A stretch of 64,000 bases of DNA from positions 1 through 64,000 of the forward strand of contig CAWUHX010000328.1 in assembly GCA_963922205.1 (NCBI GenBank), in the 5' to 3' direction. Below the pieces are notes generated by a model, which was not told the origin of the DNA, searched no databases, and saw only the letters and a program-made list of their open reading frames with translations. This document shows, piece by piece, positions 1 to 11,450 of the stretch. The translations under genes were made by a program, and so were the position numbers. The DNA is from Romanomermis culicivorax (Eukaryota; Nematoda; Enoplea; Mermithida; Mermithidae). Position 1 is the stretch's first letter, and each line of letters opens with the position of its first letter.

Positions 1-3000
1 TGGAAAATTCCAATTTTTGTGTTAATTTGAATGTTTATACTTAAAATTGGAAACTTTTAACCATTCTTTCTTGTTCAAAGTTAATTTATTTTTCAAGTGT
101 AAATTGGGTCGTTTTACATGGAAAATTTTGAGTGTAAACTAGAATTTTTTACACTAAAAATTGTAATATGTTACAGCGGGAAATTGGAACTTTACATTTT
201 AAAATGTGTAAATATTGTTTACAAAAAAAAGTAAATTTTCATTTCGAAAATTGTAAACTAACTTGTGATATTTTTCGTCGTTTTTCGGAGTGTAAAGTTA
301 AGTATCAAAAGTAATACGCTTTTCACGGTGTAAACTTGACTTTTTACACTGAAAATTGAGGATTGAAATTTTTTCGGAGTAAAATCGATTTGTTTACGCT
401 GCGAAATTCGAAATTCCAAACTTGAAATGTAAAGTTGAATTTTGGGATGTAAACCTGGAATTTTTTATTTTTGTGTAAAGTTGAACAAAAAGCAACACAT
501 TTTTTGCTATTCAAAGTGTAAAACTAACTTTTTTACACTAAGCAACTCGAGATTATATTTTTTCAAGGTAAAATCGAGCTGTTTACACTGGAAAAACAAA
601 TCATTTTTTTTAAAAATGTAAAGTCAAATTCCTGCTGTAAACCTACGAACTTTACAATTTTTTTGTAAAGTCAAATTTTTACACACTAAAAAATGGAGAT
701 GTTCCTCTATTTTTGTTGTTAAAAGTTGATATTTTGTTTGAGTGTAAGGTTGAATTTTCTGGTGTAAATATGAAAATTTTCCACATTTTGTGTAAAGTCG
801 AATTTAACAATAAAAATTGGAGATTTTCCACAATTTTTGTGGTTAAAAGTACATTTTTTTCAGGTGTAAACTTGATCGTTTCCCATTGGAATATTGACAT
901 TTTGGTGTAGTGTAAAGTTGAATTTTCTGGTATAAAATATGACAAGTTTACAATTTTTCTGTAAAGTCAAATTTTTACACTAAAAATTGGAGATTTTCCT
1001 CTATTTTTGTTGTTAAAAGTTAATATTTTGTTTGAGTGTAAGGTTGAATTTTCTGGTGTAAATATGAAAATTTTCCATATTTTGTGTAAAGTCGAATTTA
1101 ACAATAAAAATTGGAGATTTTTTACAATTTTTGTGGTTAAAAGTACATTTTTTTCAGGTGTAAACTTGATCGTTTCCCATTGGAATTTTGAAATTTTGTT
1201 GTAGTGTAAAGTTGAATTTTCTGGTATAAATATGACAAGTTTACAATTTTTCTGTAAAGACAAATTTTTACACTAAAAATTGGAGATGTTCCTCTATTTT
1301 TGTTGTTGAAAGTTGATATTTCGTTTGAGTGTAAGGTTGAATTTTCTGGTGTAAATATGAAAATTTTCCATATTTTGTGTAAAGTCGAATTTAACAATAA
1401 AAATTAGAGATTTTTCACAATTTTTGTGGTTTAAAGTACATTTTTTTCAGGTGTAAACTTGATCGTTTCCCATTGGAATTTTGAAATTTTGGTTGTAGTG
1501 TAAAGTTGAATTTTCTGGTATAAAATATGACAAGTTGACAATTTTTCCTAAATTTTGGTTGTTAAAATTACGTTTATTCAAGTGTAAAATTCATCGTTTT
1601 TTATACGAAAAGTTGAAATTTTCTTTGAGTGTAAAGTTGATTTTTCTGGTGTAAATAAAAAATTTTTGGTGTGAAGCCGAATTTTACATTGAAATTTTTT
1701 ACTTTTTTTGCTGTAAAATTCATCGTTTCCCATGGGAATGGTTTAAAATTCAATTGTAGTGTAAAGTTACATTTCTCTAGTTTAAAGTGCAACACACTGT
1801 AGAAACTTGAAATTTGGAAATGTGTAAAATTTGTTTGTTTACAAATAAAAAAGTGTAAAGTGGAACAAATGTCAAAAATTTTATGTTCCAAGGTGTAAAG
1901 TTGACTTGTTTCCACACTTGGAAATTGAAGAAATTCATCTTTCACACGGGAAAGTAGAAATGTTGCTAGAGTGTAAAGTTGAATTTTCAGGCGTAAACCT
2001 GGGAAATTTTCTTTCTTTTTGTGTAAAGTTGAATTTTACACTAAAAATTGGAGATTTCTCACCTTTTTAGTTGTCGAAATTACATTTTTCTGGTGTAAAA
2101 TTAATCGTTTCCTACGGCAAATTTTAAATTTTGATTGGGTGTAAAGTGGAATTTTCTGGTCTAAATATAAAAATTCAAATTTTTTTTGTGTAAAGCGAAG
2201 GTTTACAATAATAATCGAAGATTTTTCGCCATGTTTCTTGTTTAAAGGACATTTTTCAGGTGTAAAATAGATGGTTTTCCATGCAAAAAGTTGGAATTTC
2301 GTTAGAATGTAAAGTTGAATTTTCCGGTTTAAATATGAAAATTTTCTTTTTTTTGTGTAAAGTCGAACGTTTACACTAAAAATTTGAGATTTTCCAATAT
2401 TTTTGTTGTTAAAAGTACATTTTTCAGGTGTAAAATTGACCGTTTCCATTGGGAAATTAAAATTTTTGTTCAAGTGTAATGTTGAATTTTTTGGTGTAAA
2501 TATGCAAAATTTCTACTGTTTTGTGTAAAGTCCAAAATTCACTAAAAAGTGGAGAGTTTTCACTATTTTCGTTTTGAAAAGGTGAATTTTTTTTGGATAG
2601 AAGGTTGAAATTTTATTTGGAGTGTAAAGTTGAATTTTTTGGAGTGTAAAGTTGAATTTTCTGGTGTTAATAGGAAAAATTTTCACCTTTGTATAAATTC
2701 CATGTGTAAACTTATTGTAGTTCAAAAATTTCAAAAATAAATCTACAGAGAAAAATTTGAATTTTCATTTTTTGAAATTTTAAAATTTACATTTGTTAAA
2801 ATACTTTACACTATTTTTGAGAGTGTAAAGTTGGAAAAGATAATAGTGCAAAGCTGAAAGTTTTATCGTTTTTGGAGATAAAAATTTTGTGTTTACACTG
2901 TGAAATTCAAATTTTTAAACTTGAATGTTCTGGTGTAAATTGAGTAAATTTTTTATTTCCAAAGTGTAAACTGATTTTTCTAGAATAAACAGTTGAAGAT

Positions 3001-3360
3001 TTGCCATCAAACTGAAATAGAATTTTGGTGTAAAAATGGTGCAAAATAGAATTCAATGCTGTAGATATGCAAAATTTCTACTTTTTTGGAGTGTAAAGTG
3101 TAAATTTTTTACACCGAGAAGTTGGAGTGTTAAACTGAATTTTCTGGTGTAAATATGGAAAATTCTCATTTTCTGAAGTTTAAAGTGTAATGTATACAGT
3201 AAAACTGGGAGATTTCAATTTTTCCAATTTTTCAAGTGTAAAGACTATGTTATCCTCACGGAAATGTTGAACTCATTTTTTCAAAGTTTAAACTTGAATT
3301 CTTCACTGTAAAGGTAAGTGTAAAGTTTACTTTTTTTCGTATTGGAGAAGTGTAAACTTT
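1..3360. repeat. AT-rich degenerate minisatellite (GTGTAAAGTTGAATTTT family)
   Basis: The whole stretch consists of diverged copies of a roughly 40-60 bp motif around GTGTAAAGTTGAATTTTCTGG and GTGTAAATATGAAAATTTTC. Between about 690 and 1560 the copies are organised into a higher-order unit of about 294 bp (the same landmark recurs near 713, 1007 and 1301). The open frames here are short, exist on both strands and follow the repeat. I see no splice sites joining them and no recognisable protein, so I call no gene. Confidence 0.85.
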
Positions 3361-3365
3361 AATCG

Positions 3366-4925
3366 TTGATGAATTATTTTTTTTCATTTATTTATATTTA
3401 TTTATATTGGTTTACGTTTTTTGTTCATTTGTTTTTATTTGTATTTATTTCTATTTATTTCTATTTATTTCTATTTAATTTTTTCATATTTATTTATTCT
3501 GTTTATTCTAATTTAATTTCACTTATTTTTATTTATTTTCATATATTTTTATCTATTTTCATTTTATTTATATTCTATTTATATTTATTTATATTTATTT
3601 ATATTTATTTATATTTATTTATATTTATTTATATTTATTTATATTTTATTTATATTTATTTATATTTATTTATATTTATTTATATTGATTTATATTTATT
3701 TACATTTATTGATATTTATTTATTTTTATCCATATTTATTTACATTTATTTGTATTTATTTATATTGATTTATATTTATTTACATTTATTGATATTTATT
3801 TATTTTTATTTATATTTATTTACATTTATTTGTATTTATTTATATTGGTTTACGTTTTTTGTTTATTTGTTTTTATTTGTATTCATTTCTATTTATTTTA
3901 TTTATTTTCATACATTTTTATTAATTTTTTATTTACTTTCATTTTTTTTATTTATTTTTATTCATTTTGATACCCTCTTTTAATTTATTTCTATTTATAT
4001 TTATTTATTTATATTTATATTGGTTTACGTTTTTTGTATTCATTTCTATTATTTTTTTATTTATTTTCATATATTTTTATTCACTTTCATTTATTTTTCT
4101 TTATTTCTATTTATTTTTATTTATTTTCATTTATGTTCATCTATTTTTATTTGTTTTCATTTATTTTCATTTATGTTTATTAATGTCAATTTTTTAAAGC
4201 TATGCTTAGTTTTATTTATTTATATTTATTTATATTTATTTATATTGGTTTACGTTTTTTCTTTATTTGTTTTTATTTGTATTCATTTCTATCAATTTTT
4301 ATTTATTTTAATATATATTTTTATTTATTTTTATTTATTTTAATACACTTTTATTTATTTATATTAATTTTTATTCATTTATATTAATTTTTATTCATTT
4401 ATATTTATTTATTTTTATTTATTTTATTTATATTTATTTTCATCCATTTTATTTTTTTTAAATTTATTTTCATTTATTTTTATTAATCTTAATTTTTTGA
4501 GGCTATACTTATTTTTTATTTATTTATATTAATTTATATTAAAATTTTTCATATTTATTTATTTAGTTCATTTCGATTTAATCTCATTTTTTATTTTCAT
4601 TCATTTTTACTTATTTTTATTTTATTTATATTTATTTATAGTTATTTATATTATTTTAATGAATTTATTTTTAAATATATTTATTTATATTATTTTAATG
4701 AATTTATTTTTAAATATATTTATTATTTATTATTTAGTTTTATTTTATTTCGTTTTATTCATTTTATTCATTTTCATTTTTTTTCATTTTATTTTATTTT
4801 ATTTTATTTATTTTATTTTATTTTATTTATTTTATTTTATTTTGTTAATTTTTTATTTTATTTTGTTGATTTTTCATTTTATTTTATGTTATTTTATTTT
4901 ATGTTATTTTATTTAACTCAATTTT
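3366..4925. repeat. (ATTTATTT)n low-complexity array
   Basis: Nearly pure T/A sequence built from TTTATTTATATTTA and, towards the 3' end, TTTTATTTTATT. Open frames here code only for F, Y, I and L runs and are by-products of the missing stop-codon combinations. A block containing TATTGGTTTACGTTTTTTG recurs near 3404, 3843, 4017 and 4244, which indicates larger-scale duplication within the array. Confidence 0.9.
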
Positions 4926-5204
4926 TAATTTAATTCATTTTAATTTAATTTAATTTAATTTAATTTAATTTAATTTAATTTAATTTTTTTAATTTAATTT
5001 AATTTAATTTAATTTAATTTAATTTAATTTAATTTAATTTAATTTAATTTTAATTTAATTTAATTTAATTTAATTTAATTTAATTTAATTTAATTTAAAT
5101 TTAATTATTTAATTTAATTTAATTTAATTTAATTTAATTTAATTTAATTTAATTTAATTTAATTTAATTTAATTTAATTTAATTTAATTTAATTTAATTT
5201 AATT
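4926..5204. repeat. (TTTAA)n pentanucleotide microsatellite
   Basis: An almost perfect run of AATTT/TTTAA units, broken at about 4983 (six extra T) and about 5095-5112. It stops about 10 bp before the acceptor-like ACAG and the start codon of the small secreted peptide gene at 5227, so it forms that gene's immediate 5' flank. Confidence 0.95.
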
Positions 5205-5226
5205 CAATTACAGGTATCGATTAATT

Positions 5227-5995
5227 ATGATTCCATATTTCTTTATTCTATTTATCATCGTAAAATTTGCTTTTTCGGCTCCGAGTATGTTTCCGCATCG
5301 GGCGAATTCGCGTTACATTCACGAAATGCCCGATCATCAACAAAAAAATATTCGAAATTTGTTCGACGAAGGCTTTGAAAATTTATTTTACAAACGTAAG
5401 TTTTGACATGGAGAAGCAATTTTTTTCGTTATCCAATGGCGTAGGCTTAAAAGTTCTGGTTCGGATGTGACTCCTCCTTCTAATGGGTGGAGCTAATGTG
5501 GGTGGAGCAAATGTGGGTGGGGCTAACGTGGGCGGAATAAATGTGGGTGGAGCTAATGTAGGTGATGCAAATGTGGGTGGAGCTAATGTAGGCGGAGTTG
5601 ATGTAGGTGGAGCTAATTCAGGTGGAGTGAATGTGGGTGGAGCTAATGGAGGCCAGGCCAATGTGGGAGGAGCTCAACTAGGCAAGGGAGGAAGGCATAC
5701 ACGAAGGAGGAAGGCATACACGAGCGAAGGTGGAGCCAAGTGAGGGTGGAGCCAAGTGGGGGCAGAGCCAAGTGAGGGTGGAGCCAAGTGAGAGTGTGCC
5801 AGTCAACTGAGGGCAGAGCCAAGTGAGCTTGGAGCCGAGTGAAGGCGGAGCCAAGTGGGGGCGGAGCCAAGTGAGGGCGGAGTCAAAAATGAGATTTCTT
5901 AACCAATGAAATTTCTTCTTTTTTTCCCAGCGCCAGTTAAACAAGTACGATCGCGTAATTCCGATGGTAAATCATTCGAAAGACAATATTATTAA
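5227..5995 (+). CDS. Small secreted peptide precursor, two exons (unrecognised)
   Basis: Exon 1 is 5227-5395 and exon 2 is 5931-5995, joined by a phase-1 intron with donor GTAAGT and acceptor TTTTTTTCCCAG. The spliced product is 77 residues. It has a hydrophobic N-terminal signal peptide (about residues 1-18, ending KFAFSA) and a polar, basic remainder with no cysteine. The C-terminus is SFERQYY. I do not recognise the family. ATTACAG ending at 5214, 12 nt before the ATG, resembles a trans- or cis-splice acceptor. The 535-nt intron is mostly a G-rich 15-bp minisatellite. A peptide hormone or small secreted effector is possible, but no dibasic processing site or amidation signal supports it. 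Frame continuity across the junction, two consensus splice sites and the signal peptide support the model. Only homology or RNA data could confirm it. Confidence 0.6.
5480..5880 (+). repeat. 15-bp GGTGGAGCTAATGTG minisatellite inside intron
   Basis: About 12 units of GGTGGAGC(T/A)AATGTG run from 5483 to 5665. They are followed to about 5880 by a related GGAGCCAAGTGAGGGC repeat. The array fills the intron of the small secreted peptide gene. In one frame the first part reads as an A-N-V-G-G pentapeptide repeat. The same family recurs at 7750-8035 in this orientation and at 30170-31010 inverted. Confidence 0.9.
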
Positions 5996-6919
5996 ATTGA
6001 AGATGAAAAGTGATCTATTCAATATATTGAATTTTTTCCCACAAGTCGATTGTTACAGTAAGACTTGAAATGTTGAATATATTTAACTTGCTTATTGAGA
6101 AAAATTCAATTGAGACCCGAAAGCTGCATGAATCTGACATATTCAGCGCTGAGGAAGCTGCGTTGAGTGCACATGGGACTTTGCGATTCCTTGGGGCGAT
6201 ATTGTCTTTTTCGGTAATTTGAACAACATGTATGCACTTGTGTCATTTTGTCGCAGCGTTCGAATCATCTACTGTAGCTAATTTGATCACCCGAAAGTCG
6301 CAAAAACCGCGCCTTGCTGTTTTTCGCCGTTTTTTCTCCAAGGAAAAAATCTTAGAATGTGGAAAAAATTTTAGGCATGGTTTTCGTATTATTATAGAAT
6401 AAAATTTTTGGGAGTTCAACGCCGAAAAGATGCGTTTCGGTGAACTCTAGAACGTTGAAATGACGAAATTTTACGGCGCTCAGCGTCAATTTTTCAAAAT
6501 TTTTCCCCTAATTTTACCCGAGTTTGTTTTTTTCGGCGTAAAAATTCTCATTATTTTGACAAATATAGCGCCGCAAATGTATTTTGACATTTAGAAACGT
6601 TGGAAAAATCAAATTTTCGAACATTTTTTTCTAAATTTTCCGTCGCTTAAGCTTCAATTTTTCAAAAAATTTTCCCCAATTTTCTCGGAGTTTGTTTTTT
6701 TCGGCGCAAAAATTCTCATTTTTTTGACAAACATAGCGCCGGAAAGTGTAATTTGACATTCTTAAACGCTGGAAAAGTGAATTTTTCGAACATTTTTTTC
6801 TAAATTTTCCATTCAAAAATCCTAGATTCACAATTTTCGAACCAAAAAAAACGGTTTAAATTTTTTTTCGCAGATTTATTTGTAGATCCGAATCGCTAGA
6901 ATTTTAATCAGTTTAAATA
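5996..6919. other. Intergenic AT-rich DNA with a two-copy 171-bp direct repeat
   Basis: No gene is seen. A block starting at GTCAATTTTTCAAAATTTTTCCCC near 6484 is repeated diverged near 6655, a spacing of about 171 bp; both copies include TTTGACAAA(T/C)ATAGCGCCG. Just before the Swi5 start, TTTTAATCAG ends at 6911, nine bases before the ATG, and could be a trans-splice or 5'-intron acceptor. Confidence 0.6.
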
Positions 6920-7691
6920 ATGTTGAAACGTCGCAGCGGAAATATGGGATTTAAAGTTCCGGTGAGAAATTAGAAAATTTACCAGCAAAAAATTCAAATT
7001 AAAGCTTTAAATTCAAAAATTTTAAATTTTGAAATTTTAGGTCAAAATTGAAATTTCAATTAATTAACCAATTTTCTTGTCTATTTAATCATTTTTTTCT
7101 AGTTTAAAAAAGATAAATTGGCCTCGTCCGATGTAGAAAAACCCGAATCGAACGCCGAAACAATAAACGACGAACTAAAATTAAAAAATGAAATCAAAAT
7201 TTTAAAATCTAAAGACGAAGAATTGAATAACGAAATTTTAAAATTGAAAAATGAGTAAGAGATTAAAAAAAACCATTGCGGAGAGAGAATTAGCATAGAT
7301 TTGATGATTGGTCGAAAAAAATTATCGATTTTGGAATTACGTTTTTTCCGACCAATCAAATCCATGATTGAAATTTTTTCGACCAATCAAATCCATGATT
7401 GAAATTTTTTCGACCAATCGAATCGAGGCTAGCGCTCTCTCCACAATTTTCTTCAAAATTTTGCCCAATTTTTTTCAAGAGGATATTCGACGGATAAATT
7501 ATCGGAATTTATCGACAAATTACACGAATATAACGATTTAAAAGACGCCGGCCTTATAATTTTCGGCCAATTAGGTTATTTTTTAATCTAATTTTAAATT
7601 TTTAATTAAATTTTAAATTTTTGAAGCCACGTTGGAAAATTTGCCCATTAAAGCTTTGTACGAAAAATACGGTTTAAATTTAGATGATTAA
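6920..7691 (+). CDS. swi5: Swi5-like DNA recombination/repair protein
   Basis: Four exons: 6920-6961, 7103-7254, 7480-7574 and 7627-7691. All introns are GT-AG and the frame is continuous, giving 117 residues. Residues 30-75 are charged and heptad-like (probable coiled coil). Residues about 79-117 match the Swi5 C-terminal signature as I know it: LHEYNDLKDAG, then GQLATLE, then KALYEKYGL, with a DD end. Swi5 pairs with Sfr1/MEI5 and stimulates Rad51/Dmc1 strand exchange in homologous recombination in the nucleus. The length is typical of short Swi5/Sae3 proteins. Only exons 3 and 4 carry the diagnostic domain; exons 1 and 2 are inferred from frame and splice sites. Intron 2 (7255-7479) holds a MITE-like insertion. 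The fourth exon is short and its donor (GGTTATTT) is weak, but the join restores an uninterrupted domain. Confidence 0.82.
7276..7446. mobile_element. MITE-like element in swi5 intron 2
   Basis: The left end TTGCGGAGAGAGAATTAGC and the reverse complement of the right end, TTGTGGAGAGAGCGCTAGC, match at about 20 of 26 positions over the terminal inverted repeat. Internally, GATTGGTCGAAAAAA is inverted relative to TTTTTTC(C)GACCAATCAAATC, and the latter is repeated in tandem. The element is about 171 bp with no coding capacity. I did not identify an unambiguous target-site duplication. Confidence 0.55.
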
Positions 7692-7747
7692 AAGTTTAGT
7701 TAGGTAGGTAAGGTAGGTATTCGTTGCTCAAATTTTGAAAAAGTTAT

Positions 7748-8035
7748 AGTAGTGGGCGGAGCTAATGTGGGAGGAGGAGGAGTCAATGTAGGCGGGCCCA
7801 AACAAGGGCTGGATTTAGGTGGAGCCGAGACCAAGCATTACAGAGCGAGAAAATTGTCGTTCAATTTGATTGGTCGAAAAAATTTACAGGCCAGTGTGGG
7901 CGGAGCTAGGTCAAGGTGGAGCCTGTGTAGGCGGAGCCGAGTGAGGGCGGAGTCAAGTGTAGGCAACGCTAAGTGATTTGCTGATTTAAATTGGACCCTC
8001 GTGGCTCGTAGGCGGAGCTAGTTAGGGCGGGAATT
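7748..8035 (+). repeat. G-rich GGTGGAGC minisatellite, second block
   Basis: Degenerate copies of GGCGGAGCTAATGTGGG and GGCGGAGC(C)(A/T)AG(T)GTGAGGGC, the same family as the intron array at 5480-5880. A GATTGGTCGAAAAAATT fragment at about 7870 matches the inside of the MITE-like element in the swi5 intron. Confidence 0.75.
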
Positions 8036-8119
8036 CATGGCATTTTTTCAATTTTTTGCGATTTTTATGTTTTTTTAATTTTATCCATATCCTATACTAC
8101 TTAATTCCTTTTTATTCAA

Positions 8120-8205
8120 CCGCGAATAGCTCAGTTGGTAGAGCGGAGGACTGTAGAACTGGTATAGATATCCTTAGGTCGCTGGTTCAAATCCGGCTTC
8201 GCGGA
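8120..8205 (+). tRNA. tRNA-Tyr (anticodon GTA) with 13-nt intron
   Basis: A full cloverleaf can be drawn. Acceptor CCGCGAA (8120-8126) pairs with TTCGCGG (8198-8204), with discriminator A at 8205. The D arm is GCTC/GAGC around AGTTGGTA. The anticodon stem GAGGA pairs with TCCTT, and GTA is at 8153-8155. The T arm is GCTGG-TTCAAAT-CCGGC. The intron is 8157-8169, one nucleotide 3' of the anticodon as in eukaryotic tRNA-Tyr genes. It leaves a 73-nt mature tRNA before CCA addition. The A box begins at 8127 and the B box GGTTCAAATCC is at 8184-8194. Confidence 0.95.
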
Positions 8206-8206
8206 A

Positions 8207-8217
8207 TTTTTTTTTTT
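8207..8217 (+). terminator. RNA polymerase III T-run terminator of tRNA-Tyr
   Basis: Eleven consecutive T residues start two bases after the discriminator base, the standard Pol III stop signal. Confidence 0.85.
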
Positions 8218-8329
8218 AATTTTTTTTGTCTCTTAGATTCCGATAAGTTGGATGGAAATGTTTTCGCAATTGTGATAAATTATGAATTAATGTTACATTA
8301 ATTAATGGTGTAAATAATTGGTTAAAACT

Positions 8330-11300
8330 TTTTGTTTTCGTTCTTTCAGTAAAATTTGCTTTAAAATTATGCAAATATGTGGTTTAAAGTGTATGCAAAT
8401 CAGAAAAACTAAATTTTAGTCGCTTTAGTGTAAAATATTGCCGCAGTTTTACAGATTTTTTGGTGATTTTCCAACAATTTTACACTTTTTTGACAAGTTT
8501 AGAATTTTTTGGTCAACCTTTCAGCAATTTTACACTTTTTTGATAACCTTTTCGACAATTTTTGTTAAATTTTCGAGAATTTCTTAGGCAGCTTTACAAC
8601 AAATTTTCAGCAATTTTACAGCCTACACAACTTTTTTAGTAATTTTCAAAAATTTCTCACTTTTTTGGCAACATTTTCCACAATTTTCGACGATTTCCGA
8701 CTATTTTTGTCCATTTTTGTTAAATTTCCGGATTTTTTGAACTTTGCAACATTTTGACCACTTTACAATCTTTTGGCAGCTTTACTACTTTTTCTGGTAA
8801 TTTTCGAACCACTTTACAATTTAACAGTTTTTTGGCAGTTTTTAAAACAATTTTACACTTTTTTGAACAATTTTCGACAATTTTACCTTTTGAAATTTTC
8901 CAACAATTTTACACTTTTTGAAACAATTTTCTGCATTTTTCAACTGTTTCCGTCAATTTATTTCAAGTTTTCGGGGAGTTTCTTGGCCACTTTACAACTT
9001 TTTCAGCAAATTTGAAGTTTTTTAGCAACTTTACAAATTTTCGCAGCTTCACAACTTTTTTTGGCATTCTTTCAACAACTTTACACTATTTCGACAATTT
9101 TTACAACTTTACAATTTTTTGACATAAAGATTATTGTATATAGTAAGAAAAACTCATTTTTGTATTTTTAATGTAAAATATTGTCCTAGTTTTACAACTT
9201 TTTTTGGTAATTTTTCAACAATTTTACACTTTTTTTACAAGTTTAGAGTTTTTTGGTTAATCTTTCAACAGTTTTAGACTTTTTTCGACAATTTTCATTA
9301 TTTTTGTAAAATTTCCGAGAATTTTTTAGGCAGCTTTACAACAAATTTTTAGCAATTTTACAGCTTTCCAATTTTTTTTTTGGTAATTTTCTAAAATTTC
9401 GCACTTTTTTCGCTACATTTTTCGGAGACTGTTCAAATACTTTACACTTTTTTGGCAACATTTTACACCATTTTCGACATTTTCCAACTAATTTTGTTCA
9501 ATTTTGTTAAATTTTCGTATTTTTTGCAACATTTTGGCCACTTTACAATCTTTGGGGAACTTTACTACTTTTTTTGGTAATTTTTGACATTTTTCGACAA
9601 TTTTACAATTTTTTGAAATTTTCCAACAACTTTACACTTTTTTAAACAACCTTTTTCACGATTTTCGGCATATTTCAACTATTTTCGTCAATTTATTTTA
9701 AGTTTTCGGGAACATTCTTGGCAACTTTGCAACTTTTTCAGCAAACTTGACGCTCAGCTTACACTTTTTCAACAACTTTACACTTTTTCGACAATTTTAC
9801 AACTTCACAATTTTTTTGTATATAGATTGATGTAAACTATAGTAAGAAAAACTTGGTTTTGTATTTTTAGTGTAAAATATTGTCGCAGTTTTACAACTTT
9901 TTTTGGTAATTTAACAATTTAACCATTTTTTTGACCGCAGTTTTCGACCAATTTTCAGCAACTTGAGAACTTTTTGGCAGCAGTGTACACGTTTTTTGGG
10001 TTTTTTGGTCATTTTTATTAACTCCCCACTTTTTTGAAAATTTTTTTGAGAGCTTTACAACTATCTGGCAATTTTTTGACAACTTTACACTTCTTGAACA
10101 ATAATTGACATTTCGTCAAATTTTGGGCAACTTTACAACATTGTTGTAAATTTTACACATTTTTGAGCAACTTTACACTTTTTTCGGCATCTCCCAGCAA
10201 CCCTTGAAGCTCTTTAGCAGCTTTATAACTTTTTGCAGCTTTACAATTTTTGACACTTTAATGACAACTTTACACTTTTTTGACAACTTTTCGAAAATTT
10301 TCCACAACTTTACAATTTTTGGCAACTTTTCAACAGCTTTACGTTTTTTGGCAACTTTACAACTTTTTGGCAGTTTTACAACTATTTTGGAAACTTTTAG
10401 TCGCTTTACAATTCTTTCGGTTTTTTTTCAACGAATTTTTTATAACTTTGCAATCTTGGGCAGATTTACAAGTTTTTTGGTAATTTTTATTAACTTTACA
10501 CCTTTTCGATAACTTTTCGGGCAGTTTTTGGCATTTTTCAGCTATCTTTGTGAATTGTTGTTGATTTTTCGTCAACTTTTTTGGCAATTTCACAATATTG
10601 TAGCAACTTTACAATTTTTGGACAGATTTACAAGTTTTTTGGTAATTTTTTTAACAATCTTACACTTTTTTGACATTTTTTCGATGGATTTTGACAACTT
10701 GACAACTTTTCAACAACTTTACATTTGGTAGACAAGTTTACATTTTTTGGAAAATTTTTCAACAACTTTACACTTTTTGACATTTTTTCCTGCAATTTTG
10801 TGAATTTTTCAACTTTTGTTGTTAAATTCTCGGGAACTTTTTGCAATTTTAGAACTGTTCGACAACTTTATCGATAATTTTCGGCAATTTTGACACTTTT
10901 TTTTATCAAGTTTTCAAAACTTTTTGCCTGCTTTACAACTTTTTGGGAATTTTACACTTTTTTGACAATGTTCTCCAGAATTCTCGGTATTTTTTCTACT
11001 ATTTTTGGTGAATTTTTGGGAAATTTCTTTTCAACTTTACAACATTTTGCCAAGTTTACACCTTGACGGCAGCTTTTTGGCAACTTTACATCTTTTTGCC
11101 AGTTTTACAACTTTTTTCGAAGTTTCGAACAAATTTCTAGCAAGTTTACAACTTTCTTGGTAATTTTTTTTTGCGATTTTACACTTTTCGACAATTTTTT
11201 CGACAACTTTTGTCTATTTAACAGTTTTATTGTAGTTTTCCAACAATTTTATCGATAATTTTCGGCATTTTCCAACTTTTTTTCGTCAATTTTTGTTGAA

Positions 11301-11450
11301 TTTTCGGTAAATATTTTGAACAACTTCACATTCTTTCGACAATTTCGTCGGAAATTCTCAGCAATTTTGAAGCTTTTTGGCAACTTTACATTTTTTTTGC
11401 AGCTTTACAACTTTTTCAGCACTTTTTTGACAACTTAACAATTTTTCTGC
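8330..11450. repeat. Diverged TTTTACAACTTTTTT minisatellite field
   Basis: About 3 kb of old, diverged copies of motifs such as CAACTTTACACTTTTTTGACAATTTT. A longer unit recurs: the block with AAAAACT..TTTGTATTTTTA(A/G)TGTAAAATATTGTC is seen near 8398, 9150 and 9850. No gene is supported; the short open frames on both strands follow the repeat. Confidence 0.85.

Noticed and set aside
8056..8301. 81-codon plus-strand frame
   Set aside because: It is translation through the tRNA-Tyr gene, a common artefact.
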